Below the pieces are notes generated by a model. That model did no database searches. It was not told the origin of the DNA and worked only from the letters and a program-made list of their open reading frames with translations. A stretch of 16,418 nucleotides of DNA from Ignavibacteriota bacterium. Its GTDB lineage: Bacteria; Bacteroidota; Ignavibacteria; Tepidaquicellales; Tepidaquicellaceae. Shown one piece after another: positions 7,601 through 15,000 of this stretch. Where the stretch lies: the NCBI GenBank assembly GCA_003158365.1, contig PMIW01000189.1:1-16418 (forward strand), written 5' to 3'. The position numbers were made by a program, and so were the translations under genes. How positions within the stretch are numbered: position 1 is the first letter of the stretch; the number at the start of each line of letters is the position of its first letter.

Positions 7601-9814
7601 ATGAAAAACAAAAATACAAGATTTATAAGATTTTTATTATTTATTATTGCTACTTCTCTAATTCTCTCACCTTTTCCGGAGAAAGCAAATGCACAATGGA
7701 CACCAACGAATGGGGTAAGCGGCGGTTTCATTTGGTGCATAACAAGTTCAAGTTCAAATTTATTTGCAGGGACTTTTGGGTATGGAATTTTTAAATCAAC
7801 CGATAACGGCGCGAGTTGGAATCCCTGCATTAACGGATTGAAAAACACTTATGTATTCTCTTTAACTACTTCAGGTTCAAATATTATCGCAGGAACCTGG
7901 TTAGGAATTTATTACAGTTCAAACAACGGGGATACCTGGAACGTCGGGGATACGGTTTTAACTGCAAGCAAAATCGTTTACGCTGTATCTACGCTGGGAA
8001 CAACAGGAACTGTTTTTGCAGGTACAAGTTATCACAATGCTTCAGACCCAAAAACAACTTTTATTTCAACCAATTACGGTATAACCTGGTCTTCAACGAC
8101 GACAAATCCGCAAGTAGCAGGTACAAATGTCGGCGTATATTCATTGATAGAATTTGGTGGAAACCTTTTTGCAGGCACTGCGGGTGCGAGTGTATTCAGA
8201 ACAGTAAATTACGGGTCAACCTGGAATCAGATGACAGGCGGTACAATGGGAACCACACAAAATGTTTACTGTCTAAGTGCAATTGGTACTACGAAATTAT
8301 TGGCTGGAACTAATCAAAACGGGTTTTTCTGGTCTCTGGATAATGGTGCAACATGGAATCCTCAAAATACCGGATTACCTGCCGCTCCTAATAACACAAT
8401 ATATAATATAACTACCATTGGTTCTAACATATTTGTTCCGTCATTTGGTAATGTAGTTTACATGGCAACAAACGGTGTAACTTTAACCTGGACTCCAACT
8501 ACGTCTACAGGATTATTTAACAAATCTGTCTACTCAATTTACTCTTTAGGTTCTACACTTTACGCAGGAACATGGGGTGCCGGAGTATTTATTTCAAATA
8601 ATAATGCTTCAAGCTGGTCCCGTTCTAATAATGGTTTAAAAGATGTCGTTGTAGGATGTCTTTCTAACAATGGGTCAACATTATTTGCCGGTACTTTGGG
8701 TAATGGAGTCTTTTTCTCTACTAATAATGGTGATAACTGGGCTCAGGCGGATAATACAGCATTGGCTGATCCTAATATTAATACTATAATGCCGTATAGC
8801 ACTAATATATTTGCCGGCACTAATAACGGTATATATCTTTCTGGAAATAACGGTGTTACTTGGACATCCTCATCGACAGGATTACCTGCCAATACACAAA
8901 TTAATTGTATAATACCTGTTAGCTCAATTTTATTTGCAGGTTCACAAAATAATCACGTATATAAGTCTACAAATAATGGAGCAGTGTGGACAGATCTCGG
9001 ATCACCAAGTTCCGGTGCGGTTACCTCATTCGCAACTATAGGTATAAACATTTTTCTTAGCTGCATAGGAGGAAATGGAATTTTTTATTCACTTAATGGA
9101 GGAACAACATGGAATCCTTCTACTACCGGATTAACAAATCGTAATGTCCATAGTCTTAGTGCACTGGGAACTACAAATATTTTTGCGGGAACCGAACGCG
9201 GTGTTTTTCTTTCAACTAATACAGGCGCGACATGGTCCCGGGTAAGTAATAAAAGTAACGGAATGGATTCTGTTTTAACCGTATATTCTATTGTCAACGA
9301 CGGTACGAATGTAATTGCGGGAACCTTTAATGGTGTATACCTGACTTCTAACATGGGTGCAACCTGGCAGAAGAAAAATCAGGGGCTTGGAGCAGATACA
9401 TTATTTGTTAGCTTATTAATTTATAATAACAATGTTTTTGCGGGAATGTGGCCGATGATTCCTAATAATAGTCTGGTTTCTCCTTTAGTCTGGAAACGTT
9501 CTATAGCCAATATTTCAATTGGTATTAAGAACATCAGCACAACCATACCTGATAAGTTTAATCTGATGCAGAATTATCCTAATCCTTTCAATCCTGCTAC
9601 AACAATTAAATGGAGTATAAAAGAAGGGGCATTCGTAACTCTAAAAATCTTTGATGCGACCGGTCAGGAAGTCGGCTCTTATGTGAATGAGAAATTAAAT
9701 GCGGGTGTTTATGAAGCTAATATTGACGCATCCAATCTGTCAAGCGGTGTATATTTCTATAAACTTCAAGCCGGGAATTTTACGGATACAAAGAAAATGG
9801 TGTTGATAAAATAA
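7601..9814 (+). CDS. secreted 14-repeat BNR/sortilin-like propeller protein with T9SS sorting domain
   Basis: The protein has 737 residues. Residues 1-32 are a signal peptide (RFIRFLLFIIATSLILS core, ending KANAQ). Residues about 33-640 are tandem units of about 44 residues with the pattern (N/T)(L/I)FAGTxxGG(I/V)(F/Y)xSxNNGxTWxxxxxGL. I count fourteen, which fits two consecutive seven-bladed beta-propellers of the BNR/VPS10-sortilin or photosystem-II-stability-factor (Ycf48-like) kind. The last unit is degenerate. Residues about 655-737 are a type A T9SS sorting domain (YPNPFNP from 659, ending KKMVLIK). Such proteins are exported and probably attached to the cell surface; propellers of this class bind glycans or proteins or are glycoside hydrolases, but I see no residues that settle which. 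There is no Shine-Dalgarno sequence (TTTTTTTT before the ATG), which is common in this group. The start is chosen because it gives a good signal peptide. Confidence 0.92.
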   Translation: MKNKNTRFIRFLLFIIATSLILSPFPEKANAQWTPTNGVSGGFIWCITSSSSNLFAGTFGYGIFKSTDNGASWNPCINGLKNTYVFSLTTSGSNIIAGTWLGIYYSSNNGDTWNVGDTVLTASKIVYAVSTLGTTGTVFAGTSYHNASDPKTTFISTNYGITWSSTTTNPQVAGTNVGVYSLIEFGGNLFAGTAGASVFRTVNYGSTWNQMTGGTMGTTQNVYCLSAIGTTKLLAGTNQNGFFWSLDNGATWNPQNTGLPAAPNNTIYNITTIGSNIFVPSFGNVVYMATNGVTLTWTPTTSTGLFNKSVYSIYSLGSTLYAGTWGAGVFISNNNASSWSRSNNGLKDVVVGCLSNNGSTLFAGTLGNGVFFSTNNGDNWAQADNTALADPNINTIMPYSTNIFAGTNNGIYLSGNNGVTWTSSSTGLPANTQINCIIPVSSILFAGSQNNHVYKSTNNGAVWTDLGSPSSGAVTSFATIGINIFLSCIGGNGIFYSLNGGTTWNPSTTGLTNRNVHSLSALGTTNIFAGTERGVFLSTNTGATWSRVSNKSNGMDSVLTVYSIVNDGTNVIAGTFNGVYLTSNMGATWQKKNQGLGADTLFVSLLIYNNNVFAGMWPMIPNNSLVSPLVWKRSIANISIGIKNISTTIPDKFNLMQNYPNPFNPATTIKWSIKEGAFVTLKIFDATGQEVGSYVNEKLNAGVYEANIDASNLSSGVYFYKLQAGNFTDTKKMVLIK

Positions 9815-9838
9815 TTATTTCAATTTGAGTAAATGATT

Positions 9839-9868
9839 AAGCCGGAGGTTTTACTTCCGGCTTTTTTA
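9839..9868 (+). terminator. intrinsic terminator after the 14-repeat protein gene
   Basis: AAGCCGGAGG (9839-9848) pairs with CTTCCGGCTT (9854-9863), with one G-T pair, around the loop TTTTA, followed by a T-run. It begins 24 bases after the stop codon. Confidence 0.9.
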
Positions 9869-9910
9869 TTATTCTTTGATCTCTTGTAAGTAAAATTTTG
9901 ATTATTCTTA

Positions 9911-10346
9911 TTAATCAAATGCCAGGATTGCTCTTTTTAAATCTTCGATTCCAATGTGAGTGTAGTTCATTGTTGTCTTTAGGTTAGAATGTCCGGCTAA
10001 TACCTGAACATAATTTACATTGATTCCTTATCTTTGATTGTAATTTCATTTATCGGTTTTGTTCCAATTAATTTCTGGAAATTATTGAATGTATTTTTGT
10101 AAATATTAACAGTTCTTTTTCTAAGGTTATTTGTAACATAAAACATTACTTTTTGTTCAAGTTCTAAAAAGTTTTTTAGTGGCTTGAGTGAGGGGATTGG
10201 TGAATTTATTTCTTTCATCTCGTTGGCAAATGCAATTAAAAAAGCTAGTGCATCAGCCTTGTATGCGGTACCTGTTGAGACAGCTTTTCTTTTTCCAGTC
10301 TCGTCGAATATCTACCATGAGTATTTTTATTTTTTGATAGGAACAT
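9911..10346 (-). pseudogene. tyrosine recombinase/integrase, frameshifted and internally deleted
   Basis: Three pieces of one integrase lie in order in three different frames. Piece 1, from ATG 10344-10346 with AAAGGA eight bases upstream, reads MFLSKNKNTHGRY. A one-base shift near 10306-10310 leads to piece 2, FDETGKRKAVSTGTAYKADA, LAFLIAFANEM, then YVTNNLRKRTVNIYKNTFNN and ITIKDKE. This is the arm-binding plus SAM-like core-binding N-terminus. At about 10021-10026 it joins, in another frame, piece 3, INVNYVQVLAGHSNLKTTMN and YTHIGIEDLKRAILAFD-stop, the C-terminal box with HxxR-type GHS and the nucleophile-region Tyr. The segment with the catalytic Arg, Lys and first His-x-x-Arg is gone. About 145 residues remain where relatives have roughly 300-400. 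These enzymes insert phages or islands, often into tRNA genes; the tRNA-Glu fragment at 7111-7160 is a likely former target. It is certainly non-functional. Confidence 0.88.
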
Positions 10347-10414
10347 AACAGTATCCTTTCTAATATTTTATATTAGATATATTATATCCTTTAAAATATT
10401 CAAAATAATGAAGT

Positions 10415-10452
10415 GACGAAAGAGTTTAGCAGGCTGGAAAAAAGCTCCAAAA
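10415..10452. repeat. diverged 38-bp repeat, copy 1
   Basis: Aligned without gaps to 11243-11280 it matches at 28 of 38 positions, with the core AGCAGGCTG identical. The two copies flank the small 82-codon gene as direct repeats. The region can be read as coding fragments in different frames in each copy, but I recognise no protein. Confidence 0.4.
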
Positions 10453-10566
10453 ATAGAGTGGAATTAGTGTTTGCAGTAGTGCAGCAAACCGGGGCAATTA
10501 ATTTGATAACGATGAATCCTCCGAATTTTTTGGGTTATATATAAATTTTAGACCTCCTATTTAACT

Positions 10567-10718
10567 AATTACGAATTTTTAAGAATTTTCCAGTATTATT
10601 CCAAACTAGTCTATTCGGATTAGATATTCTTTCATTACTCTGGACTATTATTTATTCAGTTGCATTTTCGTATCTTATTAATAAATTTAATAAATTTCCT
10701 AAAATTATGATTTTTTAG
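10567..10718 (+). pseudogene. possible remnant of a membrane-protein C-terminus
   Basis: One frame is open from about 10567 to TAG 10716-10718 and reads IFKNFPVLFQTSLFGLDI, then LSLLWTIIYSVAFSYLIN and KFNKFPKIMIF. The middle is a convincing transmembrane helix followed by a basic tail. There is no start codon at the beginning of the frame, and the family is not recognised. AT-rich DNA readily yields hydrophobic frames, so this is weak. The rest of 10347-10767 shows no other gene. Confidence 0.25.
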
Positions 10719-10767
10719 TCGCTATAACAAACACAATTAAAAATTTAAAAAAGAAAGATACATACTT

Positions 10768-11016
10768 ATGTTGAACACACAAGGTACATCCGATACTGAG
10801 GAGAAAAAGAGTTTTTTAAAATGTAATGGAAATTCTTATGATATAACAAGCATTAAAGGCTTAAGCTTAGTCGAGAAATTGCAGGCAATAGCAAGAGATA
10901 ACGGAATCAGTAGGTTTGATATTTATGACTCTAACAATAAAAATCTGAGCCCTGATGACATCGAATCAGGAAATTTCTTCGGAGACATATCATTACACAT
11001 TGAAAATTTACAATAG
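10768..11016 (+). CDS. small unrecognised protein, 82 residues
   Basis: The frame runs from ATG 10768 to TAG 11014-11016 and reads MLNTQGTSDTEEKKSFLKCN, then GNSYDITSIKGLSLVEKL, QAIARDNGISRFDIYDSN, NKNLSPDDIESGNFF and GDISLHIENLQ. It is soluble, acidic and has no signal peptide or membrane segment. Predicted by eye, the order is strand (SFLKCNGNSYDI), helix (SLVEKLQAIARDNG), strand (RFDIYDSNN) and strand (GDISLHIENL). That could suit a small ubiquitin-like beta-grasp fold, but no family was recognised and there is no C-terminal Gly-Gly for conjugation. The leader contains only a weak AAAGAAAG sequence 10-17 bases before the ATG. It stands alone between a dead integrase and a long AT-rich gap and may be island cargo. 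The coding call rests on its amino-acid composition, which looks protein-like. Confidence 0.6.
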   Translation: MLNTQGTSDTEEKKSFLKCNGNSYDITSIKGLSLVEKLQAIARDNGISRFDIYDSNNKNLSPDDIESGNFFGDISLHIENLQ

Positions 11017-11242
11017 ATCTGCACCCTTTTTCACCGGTATAATACAGGTAGAAGTTACTGTAAGTTTTTTTGTTTTTTGAGATGAACATTATGCCTCCTT
11101 ATTGATTTAATATATTATACCTATATATGTAAATAAACAATAAAAATAAGTTGGTTGTCCGTAAGTGCAGACTCTGAAAAGCTTTGATTTCAGTGTGTTT
11201 TAGGAGTGAGCGTGAGTTACCTAAAATTATGCCTAAAATAGA

Positions 11243-11280
11243 AACGCAACGGTTAAGCAGGCTGAAAAAACACTGGAAAA
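11243..11280. repeat. diverged 38-bp repeat, copy 2
   Basis: Partner of 10415-10452 (28 of 38 bases identical, same orientation, AGCAGGCTG core). It lies directly upstream of a copy of the CTGAGGTAA-type repeat. Confidence 0.4.
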
Positions 11281-11300
11281 TCAGCGAAGAAACGAAATAA

Positions 11301-11325
11301 GCAAGAGTTCAGGTAAACTGAAGTA
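11301..11325. repeat. dispersed copy of the CTGAGGTAA repeat
   Basis: GCAAGAGTTC followed by AGGTAAACTGAAGTAA matches GCAATCTG followed by AGGTAAACTGAGGTAA at 7040-7063, apart from a two-base length difference and one change in the shared AGGTAAACTG(A/G) part. It is intergenic. Confidence 0.5.
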
Positions 11326-11353
11326 AGTAGTAATAAAACACTATAATTCTTCT

Positions 11354-11377
11354 TTGATAGTATTGATTACTAGTCAA
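11354..11377. promoter_or_regulatory. inverted repeat, imperfect
   Basis: TTGATAGTA (11354-11362) and TACTAGTCAA (11368-11377) are complementary over nine pairs with one bulged G, loop TTGAT. There is no T-run, so it is more likely a binding site or RNA structure than a terminator. Confidence 0.35.
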
Positions 11378-11390
11378 AATATGTAATTTA

Positions 11391-11407
11391 TATCGAATGC
11401 TTCGATA
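11391..11407. promoter_or_regulatory. perfect 7-bp dyad TATCGAA-TGC-TTCGATA
   Basis: TATCGAA (11391-11397) is a perfect inverted repeat of TTCGATA (11401-11407) with a 3-base centre. The size and symmetry suit a dimeric repressor or activator site; no regulator is identified. Confidence 0.35.
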
Positions 11408-11599
11408 AAACTAAAATACATTATTATATTAGTACCTCTCTGTAAATTTAGGCAAAAAAATATTAAAATTTTTCAAAATTCGAAGTTTTTCAATTTTATT
11501 AATTCCATTTCATGGGGATTTTTAAGAATATTGAGGCAAATAATAAATATTTAATTTTAAAAATATATAGCTTATATTCATAATTAAATTAAAACTAAT

Positions 11600-11630
11600 A
11601 ATATTATGTAACATTTAGTTACATAATATT
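11600..11630. promoter_or_regulatory. perfect 13-bp inverted repeat with TGTAAC-N5-GTTACA core
   Basis: AATATTATGTAAC (11600-11612) and GTTACATAATATT (11618-11630) are perfectly complementary around ATTTA. There is no T-run on either strand. The TGTAAC-N5-GTTACA core has the geometry of a dimeric transcription-factor operator (for example of CRP/FNR-like proteins). It lies about 450 bases before the kinase gene, its nearest downstream neighbour. Confidence 0.45.
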
Positions 11631-12057
11631 ACACAAATAAATATTATATATCACTATTTTAATAGAATTAATATAATGTATAATAATAGTTTATTAATCT
11701 AAAGAGAATTATTGATAAACAAATGTTCTACTGAAAAGAAACAAATCAATAATTAGTTCATCTGTAACCCACTATAGACAGAAATATATTAGTACAAAAA
11801 AAGCATAGAACGACTAAATTATAAATTAGTTTAAAATAGAAATTAATACCTGAGCAATTGAGTTCATAATAATAATTTATTAAAAATTGTTAGTTTTTCT
11901 TGATTGTTTAAATATTTATAAACATACCTGGAAAACAAAAACTTTACCTTTGATAAATTTATTAGTTGCAATGAGAGTATTTTCTTAATTTTTATATAAT
12001 AAATAATTGTTGTTTTAAAGTAAATTGGTTTTGAAGTAAAAAAATCTTAAATGATTT

Positions 12058-12081
12058 TATAATTAATATTATAATTAATAT
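12058..12081. repeat. 12-bp tandem duplication overlapping the kinase start codon
   Basis: TATAATTAATAT is present twice head to tail (12058-12069 and 12070-12081). The second copy ends in the first two bases of the ATG at 12080. It occupies the place where a ribosome-binding site would lie; no Shine-Dalgarno sequence is present. Confidence 0.7.
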
Positions 12082-15000
12082 GACAATAGGCGAGGGAACT
12101 AAATCTGTATATGCTTTAATATTTATTTTTCTTTTCTTCTCACTAGATTGCTTTTCTCAAATTTATTCTACTCATAATTACACACCTGAAGATGGCTTAG
12201 CCGCAAGAACAGTTTACGATATCACTCAAGACAGTACCGGACGAATGTGGTTCGGAACTGGAGTGGGTATATCCAGATATGATGGTTTTAAATTTGAAAA
12301 TTATGATTTTACAAAGGAAGTAAATAAGATATCATACAGAAGAATAAAAACAGATGAGAAAGGTTTTGTATGGTCTATATCGTATTATACAAGAGATTCG
12401 ATTCGGGTATTCAAAAACAATCAATGGTTTAGTATCCCTCCCCCGGGTATTTCAAATATATATGTTGAGAATTCAGCTATTGATATATTTTATGATAACA
12501 ATAATCCTGTTTTTTGTTTGGGAACAAGTGAAGGAATTTTTATAAACAAAGATAATGTCTGGAGAAGGTATGGAGAAGAAAATGGATTAATTTGCAATTC
12601 TGTTATAAATGTTTGTGTATTCGATAAGAAATTTTACATTGCAACAAAAAAAGGGATATCTGTTTTTTATTCAGATTCATTTGATAATTCATTAAATAAT
12701 ATCATTTCGAAAGAGCCGACTAACATACTAAAAGTATATTTTCAGAAACTCAGTGTGAATAACAAAGAAGAAACAAAAATGTGGATTCTTATGCCCAATA
12801 AACTTGGATATATAGAGAATGGAATATTTAGTATGCTAACAACTGATTTTGAGATTCCGGATATTAGTAGTTTTATCAGCTATTCATTGGTAATTGACGA
12901 AAGAGATAATATTTATTTTGGCAGTCCTTATGTAAAGTATTATATAAATATAAATAATCGCAAAATAGTTCAATTGTTCAAAGAAAATGGATTAATATCT
13001 AACGGCTGCACATCAATTTTTATAGACATAGAGGATAATTTATGGGTATCGGATACCAGAGGATTATGTAAACTGAACAGTCTTGCATTTCGCAATCATA
13101 ACAGCAGAATAGGATTAGAAGAAGATGAAGTTACTGCTGTAAATGAAATTAGTCCGCAAAAATATATTTTTGGACATAATCATGGTATTACAATTTCCGA
13201 AAATCACAAATTTAAATATATTTCTTTCAAAACATTAAAAAATTACAAATCAAATTCGAGCAGAGTTCTGGATATATTTAAAGATAAAAAAGGTAATATA
13301 TGGTTATCAGCTTTTAATATGGGAATAGGAAAACTTAATAATACCGATAACATAGAATGGATGAAGGTACCCGATTCCACAAGATTTACTTCGGTAATTT
13401 CAGATGAAGATGGGAATATAATAGCGTCTTCTGACAATGGAATCTATATTTATAATAAAGGAAAATTTGAAAAATATTATAATAATATACTGACTAATGT
13501 GAGGAAATTATTCAATTTGAACGACGGAAAAATTTGGGCTGCAACATCGAGAGGGATTTATATTATAAAGAATCAAAATACAAAACTTATAAAAAGAAAT
13601 GACAAATTTGAAGCAAATAGTATCTACTCAATTTTTAAAGATAATAAGGGGAGAATTTTCGCAGGTACTCAGGACGGATTGTACATAGTTCAAAATGATT
13701 CTATGATTAAATTCAGAGAAAATAAATTTGCAATTGATGATGCAGTTTTTAATATGGTTCAGGATAAGAATAATAATTTTTGGTTTGGAACAAACAAAAA
13801 TCTTGTTTTTTGGGATGGAAATAATATCATAAAGGAATACAATTCTAAAAACGGACTTGTTCCGGGTGAAATTAACAGGTCAGCTTTGTTTTTTGATTCG
13901 GATAACAGGCTTTGGATAGGCACAGATATGGGAGTCTCCCGGTATAATTCCGAGTTGGATATTAAGAAATCATATATTCCTAAAGTTGAAATAATCAGTA
14001 TAATAGAAAATGGGGGTAATATCATTTCGATTGATAAAGATATAAAGCTTGGTTATAAGAATAATAATTTAAAATTCTTATTCAGGGGAATTTCATTTGT
14101 AAATGAAAATTCGATTGAATATAAAGTAAAACTTGAAGGATTTGATAAAGACTGGGTAGATTTAAATCAGAACCATATAGATGACATTAAATATTTGAAT
14201 CTGAAACCGGGGGATTATGTGTTTAAAGTAAAAGCTCGGAATCCTTCCGGCGAATGGAGCAGCGAAGTTGCTTCAAAAATTATTACTATTGAAAATCCAT
14301 TCTACTACAAATGGTGGTTTATATTACTTGTTATGGTGTTTGCTGTGACAGGTTTGTATGGATTATTCTATCATCATAGTAGAACGAGATATCTTTCGAA
14401 AATTGAAACCGAAGTTCAAAAAAGAACAGAAGAACTTGCAAAAGCGAAAAATGATTTGGTAACAGTTAATGAAAGTCTTGAAGAGAGAGTAAAACAGAGA
14501 ACGAATGAACTTTCAGAAAGCGAAAGTAAGTACCGCTCAGTTGTGGAACAAGCTTCTGACGGTATAGTAATCTACGATATTGAGAGCAGAAAGATTTTAC
14601 AAACAAATATAGCTTATTGTAAAATGCTTGGATATGAAATGGATGAAATGCTGTCACTTACTCTTTATGATATGATAGCGCATGAAAAAGAAAGTGTTGA
14701 CAGCTTCGTTAAAAAGATTATTAATGAAAAAATAGTTTTTATCGGAGAAAGATTCCACAAAATGAAAAATGGGGATTTTTTGCCTGTTGAAGTAAGTGCA
14801 AGAAAATTTTGTTATGCAGGCAATCCTGCAATATGTGTTTTTGTGAGAGATATCAGCGAAAGAAAAAAAGCTGAAGTTGCATTACGTGAATCGGAAGAAC
14901 GTTACAGAACACTTGTGGAAAATGCCGATGATATAATATTGACGTATGATTTGAATTTTAAATCTATGCAAGGGAATAAGAAGCTTACAGAATCTTTGGG

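Larger units (their letters stand above)
11017..12079. other. long AT-rich intergenic region with several inverted repeats
   Basis: I find no convincing gene in these 1.06 kb. The part 11150-11340 is less AT-rich and holds a stem-loop TTTTAGG/CCTAAAA (11198-11204 with 11220-11226), repeat copies at 11243-11280 and 11301-11325, and a short frame beginning ATG 11230. From 11380 onward it is extremely AT-rich and holds the inverted repeats listed separately. A lone TATAAT at 11995-12000 could be a -10 element for the kinase gene, but no good -35 sits 16-18 bases before it. No DnaA-box cluster suggesting an origin was seen. Confidence 0.6.

Noticed and set aside
10915..10970. EF-hand-like loop (YDSNNKNLSPDDIE) in the small protein
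   Set aside because: The position 6 Gly and position 12 Glu of an EF-hand are missing and the spacing does not fit.
11380..12079. replication origin in the AT-rich spacer
   Set aside because: No cluster of DnaA boxes and no dnaA/dnaN or replication genes nearby.
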